A stretch of 64,000 bases of DNA from NCBI GenBank assembly GCA_963741135.1, contig CAVUHC010000008.1, positions 1-64,000 on the forward strand. The letters are read 5' to 3'. The DNA comes from Gp6-AA40 sp963741135. GTDB lineage: Bacteria > Acidobacteriota > Vicinamibacteria > Vicinamibacterales > UBA2999. Shown piece by piece: positions 8,947-18,928 of this stretch (its first letter is position 1; the number at the start of each line of letters is the position of its first letter). The notes beneath the pieces are model-generated. The model saw nothing but the letters and a program-made list of their open reading frames with translations, was not told the origin of the DNA and did not search any database. A program made the position numbers and the translations under genes.

Positions 8947-9331
8947 GGTGACATCCGCTTTGCGAGGGGAGCCATGACCGAGACGCGCACTTCTGTCGAT
9001 CTTGTCGGCCGCATAGCGCAGAAACGCGCTCAGGTTGACAGAGTACATACGCTGCGTCGAGGAAGCGTCCTTCCTCTAATCTTGATCGTACGGTCAGGCG
9101 AAGCTCGACCGGTCGCTCCATCACACGTTTTGGGGTCTGTTTCAGTGCCACCGAGGACGTCTGGCCAGGTCCCCCGCAACTACATGGGAGGGGCACAGGA
9201 CCTTCCATTTCAAGAACATCAGCGGTGCCCTGCTGAACTGCAGTCGATGAGGGAGCGGTCAGGCAAACCTGGCGAATCCACTTGGTGCGACTGCCGGGCT
9301 CGTGTTTGAATTGCTCCCCGCGAGGTCCTAC
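8947..9331. other. About 385 bp without a supported gene
   Basis: Between the caspase stub and the OYE gene, one frame on the plus strand (8974-9309) is open but its composition is not protein-like and it shows no motif. The open frame on the minus strand is an antisense shadow of the OYE gene. I see no promoter or RNA element that I can support. Confidence 0.4.
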
Positions 9332-10657
9332 ATGTCCGACGTCATCTTCGAACCGCTGGCGTTCCGCAATCTCACAGTGAAGAACCGGATCTTCCGCTCC
9401 AACGTGGCGGGCCGGTTCGATAACTACGACGGTTCTGGCAACCAGGTCCGAATCAACTGGGAGTTGAAGTTCGCCAAAGGGGGCGTGGGCGCCATCATCT
9501 CTTCCTTCGTGCCGGTGCACGCCCGAGGCCGCATCATCCCCAACTACGCGACCATCCATCAGGACGACCGGATCCCGTTCTGGCGAGCCCTCGGCGAGGC
9601 GGTTCATCAGCACGACTGCAAGTTCATCCTGCAGTTGAGCCACGGCGGGCGGCAGCGCGACATCCCCGACCTGAAATACGCGAAAGGCCTCAGCTCGACC
9701 GACAAGCGCGACCCGCTCCACGGCTTCGAGTGCGAGCGCATGACGACGGCCGACATCAAGGAAGTGGTGGCGGCCTTCGCCGAGGGCGCCCGCCGGGCGC
9801 GCGAGGCGGGTCTCGACGGCGTCGAACTGCACGGCGCCAACGGCTATCTCATCACCCAGTTCCTCAGCTCGGCTATCAACGACCGGACCGACGAGTACGG
9901 CGGCTCGCTGGAGAATCGGGCCCGATTCGTGATCGACATCGTGACGGCGATCCGGGCTCGTGTGGGGCGCGACTTCCACCTGCAGATGAAGATCAGCGCG
10001 ACCGAGTTCAACGATTCGCTGCTGTTCCTCAGGCGCGAAGGCTCGGGGAACACGGTCCAGGAGTCGGCGAAGGTCTGCAAGTGGCTCGTCGACGCCGGCG
10101 TTGACGCGATTCACGTCTCGACCGGGAGCTCCTTTCCCCACCCGCGCAACCCGGCCGGCGCGGACATCGACGTGAAGGTGCTGGCCGACACCTACGACCA
10201 GCTCGCTTCGAGCGGCACCAACACGTTCCGCAACCTGCTCTTCTTCCACGGCGACCTCACGGCTGCGGTTTTCCGCAAGGCGTGGAACGACGCGGGTGTC
10301 CCGAAGGACCAGATCGAAGGGCTGACGCTCCCGGACTCACGCGTGATCAAGCAGGCCGTGTCCGTGCCAGTGATCTGCACGGGCGGCTTCCAGACCGCGT
10401 CCGTGATTCGCAAGGCGATCGCCAACGGCGACTGCGACGCCGTGAGCATGGCGCGGCCGCTCATCGCCAACAACGACCTCGTCAAGCAGTTCGCCGCCGG
10501 CCGCGACCAGGCGGAGCGCCCCTGCACCTACTGCAACAGGTGCCTTGTTCACGTGGTCCAGGACCCGCTCGGCTGCTATGAAGAAAGCCGGTTCTCGAGC
10601 CGGGATGCGATGCTCGAGGAAGTGATGTCGGTGTTTCAGCCCCCGGCCTTCTCGTAA
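9332..10657 (+). CDS. Old yellow enzyme-family enone reductase with a C-terminal Fe-S cysteine cluster
   Basis: A 441-residue FMN TIM-barrel protein. LTVKNRIFRSN opens the barrel, LQLSHGGRQ lies in the middle, and ELHGANGYLITQFLSSA with DEYGGSLENRARF is the core OYE signature. PVICTGGF and SMARPLIANNDL are the phosphate-binding strands. Near the end CTYCNRC plus a further cysteine (Cys398, 401, 404 and 415) resembles the 4Fe-4S site of 2,4-dienoyl-CoA reductase and trimethylamine dehydrogenase, but their second flavin domain is absent. Electrons must therefore come from a separate partner. ATG 9332 is the natural start. The stop overlaps the start of the following cytochrome by one base. Confidence 0.88.
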   Translation: MSDVIFEPLAFRNLTVKNRIFRSNVAGRFDNYDGSGNQVRINWELKFAKGGVGAIISSFVPVHARGRIIPNYATIHQDDRIPFWRALGEAVHQHDCKFILQLSHGGRQRDIPDLKYAKGLSSTDKRDPLHGFECERMTTADIKEVVAAFAEGARRAREAGLDGVELHGANGYLITQFLSSAINDRTDEYGGSLENRARFVIDIVTAIRARVGRDFHLQMKISATEFNDSLLFLRREGSGNTVQESAKVCKWLVDAGVDAIHVSTGSSFPHPRNPAGADIDVKVLADTYDQLASSGTNTFRNLLFFHGDLTAAVFRKAWNDAGVPKDQIEGLTLPDSRVIKQAVSVPVICTGGFQTASVIRKAIANGDCDAVSMARPLIANNDLVKQFAAGRDQAERPCTYCNRCLVHVVQDPLGCYEESRFSSRDAMLEEVMSVFQPPAFS

Positions 10658-12144
10658 TGATTCGGCGCGCCCTCACATGGCTTGGCCTCGCCGCCGTGAC
10701 GCTGGGCGTCCTCGTCGGCATCTGGGCCGTGGTGTCGCTCACAACGGACCGCCCGGTGACCTACGAGTCGATCGAGGAGCACTTCAAGTACGGGTCAATC
10801 GGAAGCGAGCCGGGGGGGTCGATCCTCGCTCCGATTGGAGGCGTGCTGCCGCCCTACTGGGTGTTCACGTCGCTGCCGTCGATCTGCAGCGACAAGCTGC
10901 CGAAGGGGTACTCGACCTTCGGCTTCATCACCGAGGAAGGCAAGGATCTGCCGATCGGCGTCTCCAGGCGCCGCCGCATCGGCCTCGACAACGTAGGGTT
11001 GAACTGCGCCGTGTGCCACACCGGCACCGTCCGCGAGACGCCGAAATCACCTCCGCGAATCGTGCTCGGCATGCCCGCCAACCGTCTCGACCTCCAGGCC
11101 TTCGTCCAGTTCGTGCTCGAGTGCTCGCTCGACCCTCGCCTGACCGCCGACGCGATCAAAGGCCGGCTGCCGAAGAAGGGCGGACCGTCGCGCTTCGAGC
11201 GCGCCCTGCTCGACTTCGGCTTGGTCGAGCGACTGAAGGTCACCACGCTGAACCTGCGGAATCGTATCGGGCCCGCCATGGCCGACACCGTGCCGAAGTG
11301 GGGGCGGGGACGCGTCGACACGTTCAACCCGTACAAGTCGGTGCAGTTCAACTGGGATCTCAGCAAGGTTCCGCCCAGCGAGCTGATCGGCGCGTCGGAC
11401 TACCCATCGATCTGGAACCAGAAGCCGCGCCAAGGCATGCACCTGCATTGGGACGGCGACAACGACTCGGTGGACGAACGCAACCTGAGCGCGGCGCTCG
11501 GCGCCGGCGTGACTCCGGTAACCGTGGATCACGACAATCTGCAGCGCGTCCGCGACTGGATCTGGACGCTGCCGCCGCCGAAGTACCCTTATCCAGTCGA
11601 CCAGGCGCTGGCCTCGCGCGGGACGCCGATCTATCAGCAGCTGTGCGCGAACTGCCATGCCGACCAGCGCTTCCGTGACGGCGTGATCTCGGGATCCCGC
11701 GTGGGCCAGGTCGAATCGATCGGGACCATCGGCACCGATCCGTATCGCCTCAACTCGTACACGCCGGCCTTCGCCTCCAACCAGTACGGCCTCTATCCCG
11801 ACTCGCCGTACCGGTTCTCGCACTTCCGCAAGACGAACGGCTACGCCAACCATCCGCTCGACGGCATCTGGCTCCGCGCACCGTACCTCCACAACGGCTC
11901 GGTGCCGACGATGCGCGACCTGCTCGAGCCGCCGGAGTCGCGTCCGAAGGCCTTCTACCGCGGCTACGACGTCTTCGATCAGGTCAAGCTCGGGTTCGTC
12001 TCCGACGTGGCCGAAGCCGACGGGCAGGTGTTCACCCGCTACGACACCAGCGTGCAGGGCAACGCCAACACCGGCCACATCTACGGCACAACGCTCTCCG
12101 ATGACGACAAACGCGCCATCGTCGAGTATCTCAAGACTTTCTGA
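10657..12144 (+). CDS. Membrane-anchored di-heme c-type cytochrome (RoxA/MauG/Ods-like), copy 1
   Basis: 495 residues with an N-terminal hydrophobic anchor (residues about 5-28) and two CxxCH heme sites, CAVCH (Cys117, Cys120, His121) and CANCH (Cys330, Cys333, His334). The C-terminal PLDGIWLRAPYLHNGSVPT block with RGYDVFD is shared with di-heme cytochrome c peroxidase relatives such as the rubber oxygenase RoxA. Pseudomonas fatty-acid dioxygenase and diol synthase proteins (OdsA/OdsB) also belong to this di-heme group. It should act in the periplasm. It overlaps the OYE stop by one base, so the two are translationally linked. It may be an electron carrier or an oxygenase. Confidence 0.85.
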   Translation: MIRRALTWLGLAAVTLGVLVGIWAVVSLTTDRPVTYESIEEHFKYGSIGSEPGGSILAPIGGVLPPYWVFTSLPSICSDKLPKGYSTFGFITEEGKDLPIGVSRRRRIGLDNVGLNCAVCHTGTVRETPKSPPRIVLGMPANRLDLQAFVQFVLECSLDPRLTADAIKGRLPKKGGPSRFERALLDFGLVERLKVTTLNLRNRIGPAMADTVPKWGRGRVDTFNPYKSVQFNWDLSKVPPSELIGASDYPSIWNQKPRQGMHLHWDGDNDSVDERNLSAALGAGVTPVTVDHDNLQRVRDWIWTLPPPKYPYPVDQALASRGTPIYQQLCANCHADQRFRDGVISGSRVGQVESIGTIGTDPYRLNSYTPAFASNQYGLYPDSPYRFSHFRKTNGYANHPLDGIWLRAPYLHNGSVPTMRDLLEPPESRPKAFYRGYDVFDQVKLGFVSDVAEADGQVFTRYDTSVQGNANTGHIYGTTLSDDDKRAIVEYLKTF

Positions 12145-12155
12145 GTGAACTGCTG

Positions 12156-13608
12156 ATGTCGCGCGTGGGATGGATCCTGGTCGTGCTCGTCCTGCTGATG
12201 GGTACAGTCAGCCTGCATGGCTACTACCGCCTCCATCGCGTGGCGCCGGTGCCGCAGTTCGAGTCGGCCGAAGATCACTTTCTCTACGGGTCGATCGGCA
12301 CCGAGGAAGAGCGCGGCGTTCCCTACTGGATCTGGCTGGTGCTGCCGCGCATCTTCCCCGAGTACCTACCCACGCCTGGCGGCTACGCGTCGATTGGCAT
12401 CATCGCGCGTGACGGCCACGAGATGCCGATCGGCCTCTCGAAGGTCGAGATCGGCGTGCCTCGGGTCGGCGTCAACTGTGCCCTGTGTCACACCGCGACC
12501 GTCCGGGCCGACGCCAACGGATGCGCCGATGGTCTATCCCGGCGCGCCCGCTCACCAGACCGGCGCACAGGAGTACATGCGGTTCCTCGTCGCCGCGGCA
12601 TCCGACCCGCGTTTCTCCGCCGATACCATCCTCAACGAGATTGCCCGGAACGTGAAGTTGTCGCTGCCCGATCAGCTGCTCTACCGCTTCGTGCTGATCC
12701 CGGACACGCGCCGCGCGCTGCTGCGGCTTGGCGAGAAGCCGACGGACGCGCAGCAGCCAGCATGGGGACGCGGGCGGGCCGATCTCGTGAGCCAGGCGAA
12801 GTTCACGATCCTTCGCGGCCCGTTCGACGGCACGACCGGAGTCGCCGACGCGATGCCGCTGTGGCACCTGAAGAACCGCGAGGCGCAGGGCTACCTGTGG
12901 GATCGATCCAACACCTCCTTGCGGGAGGTCGTGCGGGCGTCGGCGGTGCTCGAAGGCGCATCGACGCGCTGGATGGATGTCGATACGGTGATGTGGGATC
13001 GCACCAATCCTCGCCAACCATCGAGCCTGCGCCGCGTCATGGAGTACCTGAACGACCTGACGCCGCCGAAGTATCCCTTCGCTGTGGACGCGACGCTGGC
13101 CGCGGCCGGCGCAGCGACGTACGCCGCCAATTGCGCGTCATGCCACGACGCCAACAGCACCCGGGCCAACGCTCCGATCCCGCTGGCCGAGACCGGTACC
13201 GACCGCGCCCGTCTCGACGCGTGGTTCGAGCGATCGGCAGAAGCGTTCAACGCGTTCGCCGACGGACACGACTGGAAGTTCTCGAGCTTCAGGAAGACGT
13301 CGTCCGGGTACGCCGCTCCCCCGCTCGACGGGGTGTGGCTGAATGCGCCGTACCTGCACAACGGATCGGTCCCGACGCTCAGCGATCTGCTCGAGCCTCC
13401 GGCCAACCGTCCCACCCGCTTCTGGCGCGGCTACGACGTCTACGATCAGGCGCGCGGAGGATTCATCAGCGACGGCCCGGACGCGCGGCGTCTCGGCACG
13501 CTGCTCGACGTGACGCAGCCCGGCAACGGCAACGGCGGGCACACGTACGGCACGACGCTCTCCGCGAACGAGAAGCGGGCGCTCATCGAATACTTGAAGA
13601 CCCGCTGA
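12156..13608 (+). CDS. Membrane-anchored di-heme c-type cytochrome, copy 2 (frameshifted)
   Basis: Paralogue of the preceding gene, starting 11 bp after it. The N-terminal anchor (MSRVGWILVVLVLLMG), HFLYGSIGTEEERGVPYWIW and the first heme site CALCH are in one frame. The second heme site CASCH and PLDGVWLNAPYLHNGSVPT are in another. The frame changes once, near 12520, in a stretch where the protein should read straight through. Relative to copy 1 it lacks an insert between the hemes. Tandem paralogous di-heme proteins recall the OdsA/OdsB pair, though function here is inferred only. Confidence 0.8.
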
Positions 13609-13646
13609 CTCTTGGACGCTGGCCTGACACGCAGGACCCGGCCGGC

Positions 13647-14024
13647 CTACGCTTTGAGCTTCGTGGCGCGGGTGACCGGAAGATAGGCAATCAGCAGCAC
13701 CAACCCGGAGATGCCGTCGTAGATCCCCATCGGGGTGAAGCCGTCACCCTGGCTGAGGAAGAAGGCGGAAAACGTGAACCGGATGACGATCCCCATCCAG
13801 TTCGGCCAGCGGTTCTGTTCAGGGTCCCACAAGCCTGGCAGGTAGAGGAAGTCGATTGCCCACAACTGCATGCCCCAGTGACGGGGCCACGCCTTCGGGA
13901 ACGCCTCGGGCTGACCTGCGAAACTCGTGAAGGCGTCGGGCCATCCGAAGATGATGACCCCGACAATCAGATTGGCGACGATGCTGACCGCCAGCATCAT
14001 CCGGTATGCCTTGACCGCGCTCAT
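13647..14024 (-). CDS. Small four-helix membrane protein
   Basis: 125 residues with about four hydrophobic segments: residues about 9-27 (MLAVSIVANLIVGVIIFGW), a central segment near WGMQLWAIDFLYL, another near WMGIVIRFTFSAFF, and a last one near GISGLVLLIAYL. The spacing resembles small DoxX-like or DUF4383-like inner-membrane proteins, but no motif confirms this. It is convergent with the second di-heme cytochrome (39 bp apart) and is probably co-oriented with the leftward genes that follow. The function is unknown. Confidence 0.65.
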   Translation of the reverse strand: MSAVKAYRMMLAVSIVANLIVGVIIFGWPDAFTSFAGQPEAFPKAWPRHWGMQLWAIDFLYLPGLWDPEQNRWPNWMGIVIRFTFSAFFLSQGDGFTPMGIYDGISGLVLLIAYLPVTRATKLKA

Positions 14025-14040
14025 AGGGTGCTACTCGACA

Positions 14041-14215
14041 TGCAAAATGCAAAAACAACTGGACGCAAGCCATTCACCCAGCTGATGAGCATGGCATTCT
14101 CGATTGTCGCATCGCTCGCATTCCGGCATTGTGGATCCGTTGCGCTCTGAGTTTTGGTCTTTTCATCCTTGCAGGCTAGAGTCTTCTGCATTTTGCAGTT
14201 CTGCATTTTGCATTT
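14041..14215. repeat. AT-richer spacer bounded by GCAAAATGC-type repeats
   Basis: The spacer is clearly AT-richer than its surroundings. TGCAAAATGCAAAA occurs at its left end, and CTGCATTTTGCA is repeated twice in the opposite orientation at about 14188-14215. The motifs are therefore inverted across roughly 175 bp. It could be a miniature element, a regulatory site, or both terminators of the flanking leftward genes. There is no coding potential. Confidence 0.45.
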
Positions 14216-14222
14216 CGAGATC

Positions 14223-15658
14223 CTAATGATCCCCCCACAGCTGATCGTGCGCGGCCTGCCGGTGATAGAGGTCGGCGTCGAAGTACTTGTCGTAGAACTC
14301 CAGCTCCAGGTGTGAGAACTGCAGCCACACGCCCGGGAGGTGGAAGGCGTTGACGTGCGCCGGGAACCGCCCGTAGGTGTCGTAGATGTAGTTGCAGATC
14401 TCCTTCGCGTACTCCACGGCCTGCGGCGTCGGGCGGCGGTTCGCCATCTTGAGGAAGGCGTCACCGTATTCGCTCTTCTTGTAGGCGCGGTCGAAGATCG
14501 CGTTGTCGCCGTAGGTGCCGGCCGGTCCGTACTTCTCCTCGATGACCTTGTCCACCGCGTCGTCCATCGACTTGACGTAGGGCGGCGTCAGCGACTCGAG
14601 CACGCCGTCGATGCCGATCGGGTTGTCCAGCGTCGTCGGGAGCGGCGGCGAGCGGCGCCAGCGAGGCTAGGTCTTCGGCTTCTGCATGCGGAACTCGATG
14701 CCGAACTTCCCCTTGGCCGGATCGCGCTCGAACACGTACGGCGAGCCGACGGCGGCGTGGATCCATGCCCCCGAGTCCCATGCCCTGCGCGATGAGCATC
14801 AGGTTCTGCAGCTGGAAGAACGTCTCGTAGTCGGTGCGCAGCGTGTTGGCGAAGCCGATCGGCGCCGGGAGCCTCCGTGTTGAGCCAGTTGCCGCGCGCG
14901 CGCGATGCGCCGCCGATGATCTGGTACGAGATGTTCGGGACGAAGCCGAGCAGGCTGCCGATCCGCGCGCCCCAGTCGAGCAGCGTGCGCGGCCGGAAGC
15001 TCGACCAGTCGTCGATGAACAGCGGCCGCTGGCCATCCTCCTCGGACAGCAGGCTGATGATCACGTTGATGAACTGCCGCGTGAGATCGACGATCGGGAG
15101 AAGAATCGTCGTGCCGGGCCGGTTCGAGATCTGCCGGTTCCAGATGAAGTAGTACGGCCAGTGCCGCGGGAAGTCGAGCCGCTCCTTGTACAGCTGGTGC
15201 TTGAGGCTCTTGGCCGCGGCCAGCCAGTCGGCCTCGCTCCAGTCCTCCCAGCGCGGCGGCAGCTGGCTGAGAAGCGCCAGCGCTTCCTGGTTGCGCGCGT
15301 GCTTGATCAGCCACGTGCCTTCGTCGTTGATCAGGAAAAACGACACGGCGTGCGCGTTGTCGATGCTGCTGGCGGAGCGCGCCAGGATGTTGATGAGCGG
15401 CGCCGAGAACCGCTCGCTGCCGTCCTCGTTCTTCGCCGGCACGTCGTGCATCGTCGTCTTGCCGGTCAACCCGGTGGAGACGACGAGGACGGCTTCCTCG
15501 AGCGGGCTGAGCGGCGCCGGCTTGTTCGGGCTGGTGTAGCTGATCGGACCCGAGACGATCGACGTGCCGCGCGCGACGCGTCGCGTGCGTCGGTCGAAGA
15601 TGGCGGACATCAGCGGATACGTGAACAGCTCGCGCAATCCCTTGTGGGATGGAGGCAT
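14223..15658 (-). CDS. Uncharacterised protein, possibly nitroreductase-like (frameshifted)
   Basis: Starts MPPSHKGLRELFTYPLMSAI. About 275 residues read cleanly and two frame changes (near 14860 and 14640-14770) are needed to reach the end ...HRQAAHDQLWGDH. The segment FFQLQNLMLIAQGMGLG resembles the nitroreductase helix where ligands contact FMN, and EEAVLVVSTGL near the N-terminus fits that fold, but this is a weak resemblance. Total length is near 475 residues. It is 14 bp downstream of the GMC oxidoreductase and likely co-transcribed with it. The function is unknown; a flavin-linked oxidoreductase is the best guess. Confidence 0.5.
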
Positions 15659-15672
15659 TGATCTCTCCTCTG

Positions 15673-17259
15673 CTACTGGACGTGAGCGGCCATGCGCTCG
15701 GCGAGCGCGGCGATGGTGTGTGACGGATTGCGCACTGTCGGTGTCGGCAGGACCGCGCCGTCGGCGACGATCAGGTTCGTGTAGCCGAACACCCGACCAA
15801 GGTGATCGACGACGCCGTTCTGTGCCGACGTGCCGATCGCGCAGCCGCCGAGCGGGTGCAGGGTCAGAAGGCTCTTGAGCAGGCTCCAGGTCGGAAGCGC
15901 GCGCGGGCGGCCGCCCGTTGCCTCCGTCAGGCTCTGGTGCATCGCTTCCATCGCCTTCAGCACCGGCTCGGACTGGTCGACGTCCCACGCCAGGTTCAGG
16001 ACGCGTTTCCACGGCATGAACCAGCGTCGCTTGAGGAGCAGCTTGCCGTCCGCGGCGTCCTTGCCGGCGCCGAGCCAGAGCAGCAGGTTGCGCAGCGGTG
16101 TGTCGTCGCGCACGTGCTCCTCGAGCTCCTTCAGGAGATGCTGGCCGAAACGCGTTCGCACGCCTGTTGTCCAGCGACGCCTTGATCGCATTCAGCAGCG
16201 CGTTCGGAAAGCCGTCGTCCTCGATGACGAAACGCTGGTTCCTGAAGCCGCCGTCAGCGAAGTCCAGGATGCTCGAGATCGTCGGGACCGGTCGACTGCC
16301 TGACGTGCTCGTCTTTCGAGTACGACGGCCATCGAGATGAAGTTCGCGTTCGCGCTCCAGCGCGTGCCGAGCGTGGGACTGAGCGAGGGCAGCGTCTTGT
16401 ACTGATCGCGGCAGCGCAGCAGGATCTCGGTGGTGCCCAGGCTCCCCGCGGCAAGGACGACGCGGTCGGCGATCTCCTCTCCGCGAATCAGACGGCCATG
16501 CTCGATGCGATCGAAGACGACGCGGTACTTGGCGACCGGCCGGCTCGATGTACGCGCACCAGATGCAGCGGCCGCACCTCGGCGCCTTTCTGCTCGGCGC
16601 GCGGGATGTAGTTGACGTCGAGCCCGTTCTTCGCGCGCACGTCGCACCCGATGTCGCAGTTGCCCAGGTGGATGCACGTCCCCTGGCGCTGCCCGTGCGC
16701 GTTGGTGAACTGACGCGAGTGTTTGTGATTGAACGGATCCTCGAGCTGGTAGTTCCAGTCCTCGTTGAAGCTGACGGCGAGGGGAGCCTTGGAGAATCGA
16801 TTCGCGTAGCCGAGGTTCCTCGCTGCGTCGCGGGCGATCTCGAAACGCCGCGTCAGCTGGCCGTCGGGAAGCACCTGAAGAGTCCATTTCCCGCGCGACC
16901 GTGTCGTAGTAGGGCTTCAGCTCCTGATGCGTGATCTCGACAGGCCATCCCTGCGTGAACACATCCGGATGGGCCTCCACAGCGACGCTGCTGTAGGTCA
17001 GGGAGCCGCCGCCTACGCCGGCCGCCTGCGCGACCGTCATGCCGCGGTAGAAGCGCATGTCGAGCCATCCGTGAAGCAGGGCGGGATGCTCGTCGCTGAA
17101 GATCCACGCGTCGTCGGGCTTCCTGGGGTATTGGCTCGGCTCCCATCGGCGGCCGCGCTCCAGGACGAGGACGCGCATGCCCTGTTCGGCCAGCCGGCGC
17201 GCCATGATCGCCCCGCCGAAGCCGCTGCCGATCACGATGACGTCGAAGGATGTGGGCAT
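15673..17259 (-). CDS. GMC/cholesterol-oxidase-like FAD oxidoreductase (frameshifted)
   Basis: The N-terminus FDVIVIGSGFGGAIMARRLAEQG is a textbook FAD-binding Rossmann motif. GVGGGSLTYSSVAV follows, then CIHLGNCDIGC, VVLAAGSLGTTEILLR, and at the C-terminus TLHPLGGCAIGTSAQNG and VADGAVLPTPTVRNPS, the signature of bacterial cholesterol-oxidase-type GMC enzymes. The family oxidises alcohols on sterols or other lipids. At least three frameshifts (near 16870, 16540 and 16190-16310) split it. The frame is conserved on either side of each, so sequencing error is plausible. It is the middle gene of a leftward run of three. Confidence 0.75.
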
Positions 17260-17282
17260 AGCCGGCGCTCGATCGTCGCGGC

Positions 17283-18875
17283 TCAGCGGCGGACGCGTTC
17301 CTCGTTGACGCGGATGTAGGTGGACGAATCGTTACGGTCGTCGCGCCAGCGAGGGTGATGGAACTGAATCACGTGGTCGCCGTTGTACGAGCAGATCGCC
17401 TCGGTGAAGCGCAGGGTGCCGATGCGCTGCCAATCGTCGACCGTGACGCGCGACAGCCCCTGGACGCCCGAATTGCGGGAGTAGTTCGACACGCAGATGT
17501 CGAACACCATCGAACCGGTCGGCGCCGCGTCGCCCGGATTGAACATGTGGCCGTAGATCTCGTCGCGGAAATCGAGATGCCGCCCTTCGACCCGGCGCTG
17601 CCCCTGCGCCATCTTGAACATCAGGTGGTCAGGTGCGTTGGTCTGCACGGCGTAGTCCTTGCCGAGTTCGGCTGGCTGGTACACCTGGCGGGCGTTGGCG
17701 ACTTTGTCGAGCCGCTGAAAGATCGGGCCGGCGCGAAGCATGATGAGGAAGTAAATCCCCCGCCGATAGGCATGCACGCTCGGCGTGTTCACGAGCTCGG
17801 CGTCGTTGATGTAGTCCGTGTGCATGCCGCCGAGATCCTCCTGCACGATTACGCTGGCCGGAATCAGCGGCGTCGGGTGCTCCGGATCCGTCGTCGGGTA
17901 GATCTTCATGCCGAGACTGAAGGAGCGGCGCTGGCCGCGCTTGGTCTCGTTGCCGTCGGATGAGAACCGGCCGATGGTCAGCCCTTTCGAGCCCTTGGTG
18001 TAGAAGCCGGTGTACGGGTTGTTCTCGGTGATTTCCCAGGTGCCGAGGACGCAGATGCCGTTCGGCGCGATGATCCGGCGCCATCCTTTCCCGTCCGCGC
18101 CCCAGCGGAGGTCGGCCTGCGAATCCATGGACCGGGCGGACGCCTGCCTGAACTTGTTCTCACCCGAGAACAGGCCCCGCCACGCGTTGCGGATCGTGGA
18201 CCGGAACATTGGCAAAGGGCCGGGCTCCTGCCCGCTCGCGCCGCCACGATACGGGTTCTGGTACAGCGCCTTGCGGACCTCAGCGTACCGGGACCCGCGA
18301 TAGGCGCGGTCCTCGGCCGTCATCTCCTGCGGCCCGTGCAGATTGACCAGATCGAAGTCCCACTGTGTCATCGCGCCGCGACCTCCGATTTCCTTTTCCG
18401 CCCTCGTCTTGATCACCCTCATCGACGAACGCATATAGCGGTTCCAGAGGATCCTGATGACCGGGAACAGGATCAGCATCGCGAGCATGTTCCGGCTCTC
18501 GGCGGTGTAGGTCCACTTCACGTGCGTGCCCGAGCCCTCATCGGTGAACCACCACTGTCCGCCCGCCTCTCTCACCAGCATGCCAATCATCCGGTCCGAG
18601 AAGTCCGTGAGCCGGTACGCGAAGTAGTCGGGTGCGGTCGCCACCTTCACGGTCTCGCGAACGAAGGTCTCGTCCGACAGATGGACGATGCGGGTCGAGC
18701 CGGCGACGTCCCAGGGACCGGTCGTACCCGTCGTCTTGGTGCAGCCGGGAAGCCCCGCCTCATCGCGCACGACGCTGTCGAGCTGGTCGTAGAACACACC
18801 GGGCACGAGCCAGGTCCAGAGAGCCTTTCTCGGTACTGCGATTGTCGCGATCACAGTCGTGGCAACCTTGGCCAT
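17283..18875 (-). CDS. Fusion of an SRPBCC/START-like domain with a possibly catalase-related domain
   Basis: About 530 residues from ATG 18875 (MAKVATTVIATIAVP). Residues 1 to about 165 read as an SRPBCC lipid-binding domain: VPRKALWTWLVPG, then GPWDVAGSTRIVHL, DRMIGMLVREAGGQW and HVKWTYTAE, ending in a hydrophobic helix. The rest contains TGFYTKGSKGLTIGRFSS, SFSLGMKIYPTTDP and VIVQEDLGG, a pattern that recalls the core of catalase-related proteins. The second assignment is tentative. It is divergent from the adjacent OYE gene (53 bp), suggesting shared control. A lipid-binding domain next to a heme-like domain would suit a lipid-peroxide enzyme. Confidence 0.55.
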   Translation of the reverse strand: MAKVATTVIATIAVPRKALWTWLVPGVFYDQLDSVVRDEAGLPGCTKTTGTTGPWDVAGSTRIVHLSDETFVRETVKVATAPDYFAYRLTDFSDRMIGMLVREAGGQWWFTDEGSGTHVKWTYTAESRNMLAMLILFPVIRILWNRYMRSSMRVIKTRAEKEIGGRGAMTQWDFDLVNLHGPQEMTAEDRAYRGSRYAEVRKALYQNPYRGGASGQEPGPLPMFRSTIRNAWRGLFSGENKFRQASARSMDSQADLRWGADGKGWRRIIAPNGICVLGTWEITENNPYTGFYTKGSKGLTIGRFSSDGNETKRGQRRSFSLGMKIYPTTDPEHPTPLIPASVIVQEDLGGMHTDYINDAELVNTPSVHAYRRGIYFLIMLRAGPIFQRLDKVANARQVYQPAELGKDYAVQTNAPDHLMFKMAQGQRRVEGRHLDFRDEIYGHMFNPGDAAPTGSMVFDICVSNYSRNSGVQGLSRVTVDDWQRIGTLRFTEAICSYNGDHVIQFHHPRWRDDRNDSSTYIRVNEERVRR

Positions 18876-18928
18876 CCGATTCCGCCTTGATATCGATGGG
18901 AGTGCGTGGTGGTACGGGACGACATGAT

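Noticed and set aside
8909..10249. 446-codon open frame on the minus strand
   Set aside because: It is antisense to the OYE gene at 9332-10657, which has clear family motifs. High GC leaves long antisense frames open.
11047..12078. 343-codon open frame on the minus strand
   Set aside because: It is antisense to the first di-heme cytochrome with both CxxCH sites, and shows no motif of its own.
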